DNA from: Poecilobothrus nobilitatus
Lineage: Eukaryota; Arthropoda; Insecta; Diptera; Dolichopodidae
Length of the DNA stretch: 64,000 bases
Assembly (NCBI GenBank): GCA_947095535.1
Contig: OX352774.1
Location: 215,810,965-215,874,964 of the forward strand
Direction of reading: 5' to 3'
Shown: one piece after another, positions 10,629 to 22,458 of the stretch
Layout: each line of letters begins with the position of its first letter
Numbering within the stretch: position 1 is the stretch's first letter
Position numbers and translations under genes: made by a program
Notes under the pieces: generated by a model
The model's input: only the letters and a program-made list of their open reading frames with translations
The model's database searches: none
Told to the model about the DNA's origin: nothing

Positions 10629-13020
10629 CTAATAAAATTATAGAAGCCCGATATAGTGTTTTAAATTTCAATATATACTATCAATCTGCTTATATAAGGT
10701 TATCATTTATTATGTCGGTGTTTAGTAAAAGTTACCAAAAACCTTTTTTGAAAATTTGTGATATTTATCTAATCAGTTCTATTTCGCTATAATCTTTATA
10801 GATAAAGATGCTCAAATATCTTATCAAAAATATTTTTTCTTTTTTTTTTGGCAAGATTCGTATTTTTGAGCATTTTGAGAACTTATCAGCTTAAATATTA
10901 CAAATTTGCATAAATGGTGTTTGATTACTTTTGCCGAAATACCGAAGCAATACTTTTTTAAACTTGAAGATATTCAAACTGGTTTTAAAATGTTTGTATT
11001 GCATTTTGCATTTTGTATAACTTCTAGCTTTCTCAATTTTATAATTGTCTTGTTACCTTACCTACATTTTCAATTCCAAAATCATAGCTTAATTAGTTCC
11101 ATATATACCCCGGATTATAAGAACTGGAATCACAAATTTGTATAGCAGTTACCCTAATGTCTGATCTGATCCCAACAAAGAACAATAGATACCTTAAAAC
11201 ATATGGTTTCAAAACAATATTAGTTGAATTTCATGACTATAGCATTTACTGAGTTTTTGAGTTATTGTTGTGATAAAAGTACTAACTATCTCCTTGGCGG
11301 ACATTCATAACTAAATTGTCTCAGTTTTTAATAATGATTCGATCTATTTACTTGAGTACTCTGATTGAATTAGAAATCTTTAATGCCTGATTCCATATAT
11401 GCGTGACAAACTGAGGAACAATTTACGAATACTCGTTAAATCTCCTTCATTCGGGTACAAAAACTGGGTTACTTGTTGGTTGGTCTTCCTATTCAAGATA
11501 ATTATCATACGAAATTATATGGTTTAAAAAAAAAACAGTTTTAATAAAATCTTTAAACTATATAATTTATATACAAAAAATAGAAATTAGCGTATTTAGG
11601 ATATTAAAATTATAAAATAGTTCCAAACCTGATAAGTCAAACCAATAAAATGTTTTTAATACATGGTGTCATGCAATAGATGGGAAATAACGCTATATTT
11701 ATTTTGAAGTAAATATAGATATATTTTAAAGATCAAAAAAAGATAAAAATTTCGATGCAAGATTTCATGTGGGGAATAATCGTACCTTGGACCTGCATAA
11801 GAATTAATGTTTGAACATGATAATTATAAGAACCGTGATAACATAATTTTCAAGTGAGATTGAGACTTTGTACAAATGAAGACGGTATAAAATTTACACC
11901 CTTATATTCCGGTTTCTGGAAAAAAAAAAATACAGTTAATCGAAAAAATGGATTGTATTTTTATGTTTATAATTATTCTTTATAATTTTTACTTTGATAC
12001 AATTTTATACCAAATTGTAAGTTAACAGTTTGGTCTAAAATTGATGAATATATTTGTAAAAACTTATTTATTTTTTCTTGTAAAATTTAAATTTAAATAC
12101 GTTTTGGATTTTAAATCTTAATTAGTGCTGTCCCTTATAACAAATTTTGATGTTTTTATTAATTTTATCACAAAATCTTTGGATCTAGTTATCTAGCAAT
12201 CTTATTTAAATTGCTTTGTCTGCAACATGTTTTGTAAATTACTGTGAGACACCCTTTATATTTATATAAATATATATAATGCACAATATATTCTCTAGGT
12301 ATTGATTTTAAAACATACCATTTTTTTTTTGGTATAATTATTTAAAATATGTATACGTTAAAATTAATTTCTTATCTGTCAGTTTTTATGTATTTATGAA
12401 AACTTTGACGTGATTTGGATTGGTACGATTGAGTAAGGTTTTATTTGGTATTTGGTATTATTTGATTTGTTTTTAAATTTCTTGGCAATAAAATGCAAAT
12501 TTTTTTTATGATTCTTTTTTTTTTTTTTATGACAAAGAATTGTAAATTTTTTTTTAATAAATTAAGTCAAAAATTAATATTATAAATTTTATGACATTTT
12601 TTTTCCAAAAATTTTAAAAATTGCCGTTAGATTATTCAAGCATTTCAGATTAGCAAGCATTTCAAGCATTGTAAATTTTGTTGGTTTTCTACTACAATAA
12701 ATCAAAAAAGAAACAGATATAGTTTTCGATAATATATGGGAAAATGAATCGAACCATTTGATAAATTTATTATGATGATTAAAAAAAAATAAATTAAATT
12801 AGTTATTGAATACTATAACAGTATATTTAAGATTGTTATAAGTTGATGTATCCAATCCAGCAGTAATTCTTGGATTGGAAAGGCTTAAAAATTAAATGAT
12901 CTTCGATTTACACATTACGGCAATCAAAGGAAGTATATAAGGAACCTTAAGGAACTGATTTATATGTAAACTATCTACCGCGTGAATAAAAAGTGGTATG
13001 TATTTTTAAAAAAATTCTAT
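10629..13020. other. AT-rich noncoding DNA with a possible decayed family A relative
   Basis: Between about 11200 and 11480 there are phrases resembling the reverse complement of the 5' part of family A: 'gagtttttgagttattg', 'ggcggacattcataacta', 'attgtctcag'. The match is too eroded to set boundaries. The remainder is AT-rich with T tracts and no gene. Confidence 0.4.
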
Positions 13021-13720
13021 TATGGGAGTGGTACATAATCTCGGTTTTTGCAATGCCGTTTTCCAAAAAAAATCGTTTTTAGAAAATATCATTTGATAAA
13101 ATCTATTTTTTTTTTGAAAATCTCGCTTTTTTGGCTTAACTTTAAAATAGCTTACGCTTGTTAGAAATATTATTAGGAGAGGTTAGAGTTGGATTCAAAG
13201 TCAGAGTTTTCGCTTTTTACAGAATATTTATAGACTTTTATATGCGAGATTCTTAAATAGGAGGAATTTTTAGCGTTGGATTAAAAATCAGGATGCTCGC
13301 TTTTTTCAGAATATTTATATATACGTATTTGCGAGATTCTGCATTAGAACGAGGCATTTTACAGTTGGTTACAAATCAGGATTTCAATAATTTGTTTAGC
13401 AGAGTGTAAATATCTATGTAGAAAAAATAATTAGGGGGGGGATTTTGGAATTGGTTACAAAATCAGGATTATTCGCCTTTTACAGAATATTAATATATTT
13501 GTATATGCAAGATTCTACATTAGGAGGGATTTAGAATCTCACGGATTTAGAAAGGATAAATAAATAAAAACCGAGATTTTCTAAAAAAAAATATATGTAT
13601 TTTCAAAAAAACGAGATTTTGTAAAAACGAAATTTTATCAAACGAGATTTTATCAAACGACATTTTGTCCACCGAGATGTTGTCGAAATTTTGAAAAACG
13701 AGATTTCGTACCATACTTTA
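13021..13720. mobile_element. family D1: foldback-like element with long inverted ends
   Basis: The left end (13027-13135) contains 'gtggtacataatctcggttttt', later 'atttgataaaatct' and 'gaaaatctcg'. The right end (13560-13716) reads as its reverse complement: 'tggtacgaaatctcgttttt', 'tttgataaaatctcg', 'gaaaat'. The inverted arms are about 100-150 bp and imperfect, with the right arm itself made of repeated 'aacgagattttgt' and 'aaacgagatttt' words. Between them sit four tandem units of about 87 bp (13170-13540). Long arms with internal tandem repeats around a central block are typical of foldback elements. No transposase is present and the target duplication is unclear. Confidence 0.72.
13170..13540 (+). 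repeat. tandem array, four units of about 87 bp
   Basis: Units begin near 13175, 13260, 13347 and 13434. Each carries 'aggagg.attttagagttgg', 'ttacaaaatcagga', 'tcgc.ttttacagaatatt' and 'tatttgtatatgc.agattct'. Single units or fragments of the same repeat occur at 30390-30600 and 52915-53010, so it is the shared core of family D. Confidence 0.8.
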
Positions 13721-14934
13721 TATAAATTGAAAATGATCATTGTAAATTAATTCATTACAGATATGTATGTATTTTTGTAAAAAACGGATACACATAGGTA
13801 CTTATAAGCCTTTTAACCTGGTTATATATATATATTATATAAATAAGGATATGTTCAAAGTAATACTTAGGAAAAATTCAACAATTTTAGTTTGTTTTTT
13901 ATTTTCATTTCATTTAGCTTTAAATTATTTTTAATTATTTCATTTTTTTGACAGATATTGGGATAGATATATATGTATATATTTGCATATGTATTTGATA
14001 TTTTTTAACATGCAAAAGAAATTAAAGTAAAAATAAAAAATTATATTTATAGCGTCATTTGTAGCGCTGTTTTTTTCTTAATTTTCAATTATATTATGTA
14101 TAGTTATTTTTTCTTATTAAATAATTAATGTCATTTAGCAAAATGTCAAGATGTTTCAAGAGAAGCACTCAAAAATTTTTTTAAAGAAGAAAAAAATGTA
14201 ATTAAATTATAAAACGAATTGAATTTTTTAAGAGGTCAACATTTGATTAATGGTTTTAAAAAATTTTTTTTAATACAGTGGACTCCCTATAAATTTTTTT
14301 TTGTATTGGTTGTTTTTTGTAGTAGCTTTTAATGTTATTAAACGGTTTTATACTCGAATAAAAGTTTAAAGATGTTTAAAATATGTACGTTACAAAAAGT
14401 ATTTTGCGATTTTATTTTATCCAAAAAAAAAAAAAAACTTTAATAGACAGCAACAATACAACTCTCTTTTAATTTAATTCAATTTTATATTAAGATCTTT
14501 GAACAAAAAAGAAATTATAGTTACAAAATTGCTTTTTAACAACATCTGAGGGTGTACCATCTTCCTTCTGACTTCTAAAGGAACTGAGCTTGAAAAACTG
14601 TATAATTACAAGGACATTTATTTCTTTATTTAAGAATATTAAGATTTTGTTATTATATCTGCATAAGAAATGAAAACCCTTATCACTTGGTACCGTGTAC
14701 ATAATTAATAAAATTGTAGTAATTTTATTTATTTTTTGTCGTGTACTCTACTGTAATTATATTTATTTTGGAGTTTTTTTCTTAGATTTTAATGATTACT
14801 CGATAAAATATTCAATATTAAACTTAGAAGACCGTATTGTAAACATTTATTTTCTAACATTTATAGACTATAACATTTATAATTTTAAAAAACATCTTAC
14901 ATTATGACTTTTATTTTCTTTTATAATGCGATTA
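13721..14934. other. AT-rich noncoding DNA
   Basis: No gene or clear repeat is seen. Two overlapping short open frames of 70 codons around 14490-14907 lie on opposite strands, have no recognisable domain and are of chance length for this composition. Confidence 0.55.
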
Positions 14935-15790
14935 TAGGTAGGTAGGTAGTCTAAAAAGCGTTGCAGATACACACTTAGGATAATTTAGGTACGTTGTGAT
15001 ACCTTCGATCAGTTTTTCTTTTAATTAAATCATTGAGAGCTTAGTACAAAGCGCTATAAATTGATCAAGTTCACTTCTAAGATTATATAAGAAAATTTCT
15101 AACCTTCTGCCGAATTGCACAATGTCCTGTTAAAATCTATTTTACAATAACATTGTTGGGGTAATTTAGAAATAAGAGTTGTCGTTTAAAATCCAGATCA
15201 GTTTGGCTCCAATAAAATATAGACCAGATCTTTTTGGCTACTGTACAAATTTAATAGAAAACCACTTAAGGTTTGTGAGTTATTGGCTTGTTGTTGAAAC
15301 CAATATTTACAGGTTGTATTAAGAACCCCGATATTCAACTTTCCTCTGAGACTTTGAGGGTTTGTGCCGCTCCTAGCAAGTTCATCAGCTTTTCAATTGC
15401 CTAAAAAGCTACCTATCCGGGTAGCCAAAGATGATGGATATCAGAAACTTCAGTCTGTTCATTGAATAAAGCGGTTGCTGACAACCACTGAGCTCGTCTA
15501 GTGGAATTTGAGTTCTGAATGGCTGTTTGAGTATCCATAAAGGTGTACACTTGCCTAGTGGAAACCAGGTTTCTTTTCAGCAAATTTATTGCCCCATTTA
15601 TGGCAGCTTTTTCAACTTAGAAGACTGGATTAATATTTAGAAAATAGGTGAAAATCTGCCTGTCATTCTAACTTAGAACCATGTGTATATAGCTGAATGA
15701 TGTTTTCATTCAGAGAGAATTTCTCATTCCACTCATTTCTGACGGTTTCATGTGGTTATAGCTGGAAATTATTGAAAGGTAAAAAGAAAC
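14935..15790 (-). pseudogene. non-LTR retrotransposon relic: RNase H domain and C-terminus
   Basis: On the minus strand, broken frames spell an RNase H domain in order. IYTHGSK at about 15692-15671 stands for the usual YTDGSK, with the first catalytic Asp changed to His. VEKAAINGAINLL then carries the catalytic Glu. VYTFMDTQTAI resembles the family F.DSQ.AI, followed by LWLPG. Then GN*KADELARSGTNPQSLRGK has a stop in place of Glu in the GNE.ADELA motif. LTGHCAIRQKV follows further down at about 15136-15104. These motifs are diagnostic of the RNase H plus C-terminal tail of I/LOA/R1-type ORF2 proteins. Several stops and at least two frameshifts make it dead. The 3' end has ggtatcaca (about 15003) and terminates in a (ggta)n run on the plus strand at 14936-14949, paralleling the 3.6-kb relic. 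Reverse transcriptase is absent (5' truncation). Confidence 0.88.
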
Positions 15791-16639
15791 ATAACACTCA
15801 TAATCTGTTTAATTAAAACTTTCATCAATTAAAAAATTTTTTTCTTTTTAATCAAACAACAACACCAAATATAATCTTTAGAATAATGTATGAAATAATG
15901 TTTATATGGGATAATGATTTAATTTCCATCTTATTTAAACTGAATAAAACAAATAAAAAAACTTTTAAAAATTTTTTAAGAATTTTTTAAAACCACATAA
16001 ACTACAACAGGAATTTTATCTTGTGGCTATTCACGATTTTTATATATAATATTATAAAAATAATGACTGCATCATTAATTTATTATAATATTTTTTTTAA
16101 TATCTTATGTAATTTAATCACTTTTTTAACATCAAACATTGCTATATTTTTTTTTTCCTTAAGTAACTGCTCTAATGCCCAAAATATGATATAAAATTAT
16201 TATTTTAATACTGTTTTCCTTTCAAGTAATTTAATACAACATGACCTTGAAAGTGATTCTGACACGTATAAGAATGTTTTTTCTTAATTATTATTGATTA
16301 TATTAATTAATTAATTAATTAAATTTTAAAATTTTTTTTTTCATTATCTCACTTAAAAAAAAAACAAAACCGATTCAAGTTCCAAAATTAAATCTATCTG
16401 TAAATAGTTTGGCTTACAGTAGAATCGCATAAAATTTAATAAGTAAATAGTCGAAACAACTCTACATTTTATACTCTTAAAATGATAAATGTTTCATGTC
16501 ATATCTATTAATTTGAATTATATTTTTATTTTGTAAAAAAAAAGGGTGAAGAATTTTAAATTTTAATAGAATTTATTAAGAAGAACTTTAGAAAAAAAAA
16601 AACAAGGAAAAGTGGAGAGTTGACTATGTGTCAATTCTA
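15791..16639. other. AT-rich noncoding DNA
   Basis: Only AT-rich low-complexity sequence is seen, including a (ttaa)n run near 16303-16325. No gene is recognised. Confidence 0.55.
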
Positions 16640-17262
16640 AGATACTCGCACGAACAAAAGTTTTAATATTATCATAAAATTTTACCAACTTTTAAAACGT
16701 TTCAGATATCGAACATAATGAAATATGGAGATATATTTAAATCTTGTAAATTTCGGGCTTGTGTGACAACTACTCGAACATGTTGCTTCAAACCAATCAA
16801 ATTTTAGATGAGCTTAAATAAGTAGCAAATAATGGGAATATAAATTTTACAGTTGAATCACAGTTATTCAAGCTCGTTGTGTCGCATCAACCAAATTTTG
16901 CTAAAGTTGTTTGCATAAAACTTAATTTCTTTTTATAAAATCTCAGATACCTGGCTTAATTAGACACTAAGGTATAGAAAAAGAAATAGTATGGTGGTTC
17001 GAGACCTTCTGGTCAAACTTGTTCATTTTCGATTGCGAACATGGCATTTATATAAATTTGAAATGGGAAATATTTCGAGATTTAGCTTCATTATTTGTTA
17101 AGTTATCGTGCAAAAGAACAGAAGCTTAATCAACTCAGAATTCAATTATGAGCAAGAATATATTATATCAGTTCTCCATAACTATCTCATCTATTTTAAG
17201 ATATTACAAACATAATGGCAAATTTATTATGTGCTGAAAATTGAACGTTAGCTCGGGTATAA
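16640..17262 (-). mobile_element. family A3: diverged relative of the 36-kb element
   Basis: In the plus-strand reading the same order of phrases as 36027-36498 is found: 'gactatgtgtcaattctaagatac', 'gtgtgacaactactcgaac', 'aaccaaattttgctaaagttg', 'gcataaaactta', 'agatacctggcttaat', then 'taatggcaaatttatta' and 'gaacgtt...cgggtataaa'. Its edges are inverted relatives of each other (gatactcgcacgaac against gttagctcgggtat), but the pairing is partly eroded. Orientation is given relative to A1, whose tandem units appear here as reverse complement. Confidence 0.7.
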
Positions 17263-19661
17263 AAAGATACGTTTAAGTTTTAATAAAACTTTGAATTCGT
17301 GATTATTTAAGTAGTGATGCTGATAATAGTTATTTTGATGTTGTTGAAGATAAAAAAAAAAAATTAAGATGATCAAAATTTTATTGTTTGATGAAAGATA
17401 AACCAATAGAAAAAAAACCGCACAATTTACAAAAAACTAAAAAAAAAAAAATAAAAAGTCACTGAACTACACTTTTTCTTTTTATTTGGCTAAAAAATTA
17501 TTTTATAAGCGTTTTTTTTTTTTTTTTATTTAAACATTAAATACAACAATGATATTACAGTCATCGCGGTTAAAAAGAAAAATATAATAAGATAAAAAAA
17601 ATTTTTTTAACAATATAATATAAAAGTTAATTTAGACTTATTATCACTTTGACTTTTTCGTTAACTCAAAATAATGTATAAAATAAAGTGAACAATATTT
17701 TTAAATCACTGCATGTAATCATGTCGAAATGTATTTACCCTAAAAGAGTTGTAACCTCCAATTATTGACAGCTATAATTTATTGACTTGAAGTTCAAAAC
17801 TAAAATTTATAGTTCAATGTAAAGATTTTGGACAGAAAATACTTATATGTATTTTTATAAAATTGCACTTTAAAAATATACGAAACATTTCTCCTCCACT
17901 TCCGATTATCTGATTTTAACCAAAATTTTGACATAAAACGGCCAAAAATTTTTCGGTTTTTAAACATAACCATTATTGTTAATTTTATATAGAATTTCTA
18001 AATTTGATAGCTTCTGATTACAATACCTTTCTTTCATCATGTTTATGTTATAAGATAAAGTTGAAAAAAAAAAAAGAAATAAATAAAAATTGTACTAAAT
18101 CGGTTTGAATTGATCTTCTCTAGAATAACAAAAAAAAAAAAAAGTTTAAGATTACGTTTGGGTTAGTGGGTTCTTTTCTTATTTTGTTTTTTTTTTTGAT
18201 TTATAAATTAAAGAAGAACATTTTATGTTTTAAAAGGAGGTGGTATTGAAAAAGTCCGAGATTAATACTATAAAAAATTGTTACGACGTATTAATTTAAT
18301 GGGTTCGCTTCATTTTATCTAAAGTTTGTTTTCAAATTATTGTATTTGGCTAGGCTCAGAGATTAGATAGGTACTGCGACGAAAAAAAGAAAAAAAACTT
18401 CTAATAAAAGTAAGTATTTTACTTAGGCTAGTTAGTTATCAAAACTTCCTTCGAAACTTTTTTCGATCATGTCATTCACATACTTTTTGCATTGTTATTT
18501 AAATAGAGTTGGATATATTTAAACAGGTCTCTATATGAATAAATGGTCTATAGACTAGATCCATAAGAATAGAAAAATTGTTCTTAATTTTTAACATAAA
18601 TTTAAATCTTTTAACAATCGAAGATAAATTCATTTTGAAAATATTTTATCTATCATATTGATATTATATTGTTAATTTAAGGGACAAAATCTTTCTGTAA
18701 CCATTTGAAATAAAAAAAAATGTTTTTTATTACTTATCATTTCTTTAAGTATTTGTATTCGGAAATCCTTTTAAAAATTTTAAATTTCATTATTATTAAA
18801 TATACATATATATATATATATATACATAATCATATAAAATGTAACAAAAATGTCCGGTAGCTAAAAATTTATGGAAATCCATTTGTAATAAAAAATAAAA
18901 ACCTATTTTTATTTCATATTATGTATACACAAATCGGAAATGAAGGGTTCTTAAAAGGTGCCATTTATTAAAAGGCAATTTACAAGAATGTATTCAAAAG
19001 GAAATCATCCGTAAAATACAAAAAAAAAAAAAAACAAAAATATATAATCAAAATATCAGATAAAAAAAAAAACAATTTGCTTTTTACTACTTTTTAATTT
19101 TTATTAATTGGCTTATTATCAAATTTATACTATCACTTTTAATTTATTTATTTATTTATTTTTTTTTTTTTACTTCTTTTGGTTTCAATTTCCTGTGGAC
19201 AAAATTTTCCCCACGTCATTTTTTAGTAAAAAAAAAATATAAATAAAAGAAGAACAAAACTTATAAAAGCAAAACAAAAACAAAAAAAAAAAAAAACAAG
19301 AATCCATCAAACAATCTGTCAGTTTTTGTTTCTGAAATAATTTCTATGTCATGATTCTCATTTAAAATATCTATAAATACATATGTACATATAACTAATA
19401 GATATTTTACATATGGTGGTACATATAGTTTACGATTAAAAATTAAAAAATTAAAATAATAAAAAAATATTGTTTGGTTTTTTTTTTTTTTTTGTTTTTT
19501 TTTTCGCTTCTTCATTTTTAATAAAACCACTGACTATACTATATCATGACGTATACATTGAACATACCATACGGCTACCCTAAATATCTTGGAGATAATT
19601 TAAAATGAAATAAAAAAAAAAAATTGCGATTTCATATGGTAATTTTCTATACGAAATTTTA

Positions 19662-19737
19662 ATATACATATATCTACTCATATATATATATATATATATA
19701 TAGTATATGTATGATATATGAGTAGTTATATGTATAT
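19662..19737. repeat. 24-bp inverted repeat flanking an AT dinucleotide core
   Basis: The left arm atacatatatctactcata (from 19664) is mirrored by tatgagtagttatatgtat (to 19735) with one mismatch. Between them is mostly (TA)n. The transcript of either strand would fold into a long hairpin. The C/G positions within the arms pair, so it is more than a simple dinucleotide run. Confidence 0.8.
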
Positions 19738-21609
19738 GTTCAAATATAAAAATATCACATATGTTAATGTCGCTGTTAAGTTTTATACGCTTAGATGAAC
19801 TTGAAAAAGAAAAAAAAATTTAGGTACATACATACATATGTATATAATGTTATATATATATTCGTGTATACTTAATAGTGGATACTTTTATTATTTAAAA
19901 TTTTTACTTAACTTTTTCATTTTCAAAATTTGTAAAATAAAAATACAAAATGATTTTTGTTTTCTTTTTTTTTTTTTTTTTTGTAGTTGGAAAATTTGTT
20001 TGAATTGCAACAGGGCCCCAACAATATAAAATGTATATTTAAATTTGTTTTATGGTTTTAAACACAAGTAATAATAATTTTACAAAAAGAAAAAAACAAA
20101 ATATGTGGGCAGTGAACACCTTCATTATTTTTATTATGATATTTTAATGATTTGTACATTAATTTTCGAAAATTTGTTATATTTTTTTATGTTTTATTTA
20201 AAATTAATTTTGTTAACAAAATGAAATTAATAACATTTAGAATTAATTGACTACCCACATTGAAAATTTATCTACATAAGCTTAGAATTTAATTTTTAAA
20301 CTTAAAAGTAGGATATTTTAAATCTATTGATAGCAACATTAATTATCATTAACTTAATCATTGATTTTTTTTTTTTTTTTTTTTTTGGTATTTATACGTT
20401 ACTTTTTGTATTGATTCACATTATAAGTAACTCTTACCAGTTTTTATGAAGTAAAGAATATAATATGTAGGTTCTTTTCGTATATTTATAAATATTTTTT
20501 TTAAACTTTGTTTTTTTTTAATTTTTCGGGCAGAAAATTAGAATTTTAGATCACAATCTACGCTTTACTAAAGAAATTTTTAAATTATTCAAGAAAAGAT
20601 ATCTTAGAAAATTTAACAAATAATTCTTTAAATTATTCGAAATTTTCAAAAGAGCTCATAAAAAGATTTTTTTAATTTATTAACAAAAATAAAAGTTTAA
20701 AATGTACTTTAACTGACGGATTTAACTGGTTAAATGTTAAAATTAAATTGAATTGCTCCTGCTAAGAATTACGCATTCTGAAAGAAAAAAAAAAAAAATC
20801 GAATTATTAACGATATATATATATGTATGTACGATATAGCTTTTAACTACATTACAATAACAGAATAAAATATATGTATATACTATTAATTTCTTAGTTT
20901 TTTATAATTTAAATTTAAGCCCTTATAATTTTTTAAAATTTAATTTCCTAAACTAAGTACTTATAAATATATTTCGTAGTCAACGATATTTAATATCAGA
21001 AAATGTACTCAAAGCATTTAAAAAATTTAAATTTTCTGAATTACTAGGTTTGTTCGAGAACCCACAAATTTTCATAAATTTGCGCAAATTTGTGGTAAAA
21101 ATCTGTTCTCGTACTGAGAGTTTTTGAGTTTTATAAAAAAAAGCACTCATAAAAATGAGAAATGAGTGAAAAATAGTTTTTAGAGTTTTTTTTTTATATT
21201 TATAGTTTTCTACCATTTAAACAATTTCTATTGAAAAAAAATTTACCTCTCTAAATCGGTCCTACAAAGTATTAAGCGTGTTATATAATTTGGTAGAGTT
21301 CTACCAAACAATATTATGTTTCAATGTTATTTTTGAATTTTTTTTTTATAATATATTGTAGTAAAAATGAAATTTTTTTATTTTATATAAAACTTTAAAA
21401 GTTTCACCGAAAATAAATTTACCTGGGGCTAAAAGTTTCAAAGTTGTAGCCAATCTCCCATCAACTGAAATCGAATTTATACTATATTATTTTTTGTGTT
21501 ATTTTTTTGCATTAACAAATTATAATCCAAATTCGACATATATTTTTATTTATATGAAAATAAAAATTATATACGCCTTTAGATCCTCATACCACGAACT
21601 TATTTACCA

Positions 21610-21712
21610 ATTCTGTATAAAATCCCACATTCTATCATTTTTAATTCCACTCGCAAGATGCGAACCCAATATCTTCTTTGTCTATCAGTCTGCCTTCATT
21701 TAGTATGTATAA
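21610..21712 (-). mobile_element. possible decayed tRNA-related SINE head
   Basis: On the minus strand, 'ggcagactgatagacaaag' is followed by 'attgggttcgcatcttgcg', a spacing and wording like an A box and a B box (GGTTCGCATCT). The A box match is poor, and no tail or target duplication was found. It differs from the SINE family at 10.4 and 22.3 kb. Confidence 0.3.
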
Positions 21713-22250
21713 ATAGCAGCGGGTGCAGTTAAATTGATTGCGTTACAGTTTACACTATAGTTTTGAAAATGTCTTTTCACAGAAAAGATTTTAACTGTTT
21801 TTAAAAATTTTAACTGAAAAGATTTTAACTGTTTATCTTATCACTAATGTAATTTTATGTCCTACTAAATAAGTCTGAAAGACAAAATTGACAGAATACA
21901 GTAGACTGTGTAAATATTTTAAAGAAAATCTATTTTTCTGTAGTGATCTCATATTTTTTGTCTCGTGTAAAGTTCTATATTGTTTTTATTAAGCGAATTT
22001 TTATTAGTGATAGGGTATCTATAATAGTAAAGACATTTGTGCGATAGCACAAATTTATTTTTCAGTAACTAGGGTTAATTTTTTTCTTTCGTGGACACAA
22101 AGTTCGATATTAGGTTTAAGATAACATTTTTAAATTCTATATATCAAAAAGAAATGTTTTGAAAAGAATTATAGGTAAACCATAATCAAGTAAACATAAT
22201 GCATATTTTCTATAGTTTTGCTTCCGTAAAACCGTATGCGCAAACAAAAT

Positions 22251-22446
22251 TTTTTTTTTTTTTTAAATGCATTTCTCTGCCACATAAATGTGGACAGGAA
22301 ATTGCACAGTCTTTCCTGTACAGGTGTGGCTGTAAGTGTCGTAAGGGGGAATAACTCTTACGACATGTGTGGGATTCGAACCAACACTCCCTCGGTGTTT
22401 ACAGCGTATTTTATACGCTCTTACCCACTAGGCCACCGAAGCCCCT
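22251..22446 (-). mobile_element. tRNA-derived SINE, copy 2, with intact target duplication
   Basis: The 196-bp element is bounded by a perfect 12-bp target-site duplication cgcaaacaaaat (22239-22250 and 22447-22458), the signature of target-primed reverse transcription. On the minus strand it starts AGGGGCTTCGG, then A box TGGCCTAGTGGG (22424-22435) and B box GGTTCGAATCC (22372-22382). A tRNA-unrelated body and an A tail (T run 22251-22264 on the plus strand) follow. The body contains a perfect 8-bp stem GTCGTAAG/CTTACGAC (22338-22345 with 22357-22364) and a CCACAT/ATGTGG stem near the 3' end (22280-22293). An intact B box and exact duplication make it younger than copy 1. The tRNA source is not determined. 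Confidence 0.93.
22372..22435 (-). promoter_or_regulatory. RNA polymerase III internal promoter (A and B boxes) of SINE copy 2
   Basis: The A box TGGCCTAGTGGG occupies plus-strand 22424-22435 and the B box GGTTCGAATCC 22372-22382, the latter an exact match to the tRNA consensus GGTTCGANTCC. The head is tRNA-like but continues into SINE body, so this is not a functional tRNA gene. Confidence 0.85.
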
Positions 22447-22458
22447 CGCAAACAAAAT

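Larger units (their letters stand above)
17263..22250. other. long AT-rich noncoding stretch with microsatellites
   Basis: About 5 kb without a recognisable gene. It holds a (TA)n microsatellite near 18806-18824, a hairpin around a (TA)n core at 19662-19737, and many poly-T and poly-A runs. A possible decayed SINE head lies near 21620-21710 on the minus strand. Short open frames are unremarkable for this composition. Confidence 0.6.
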
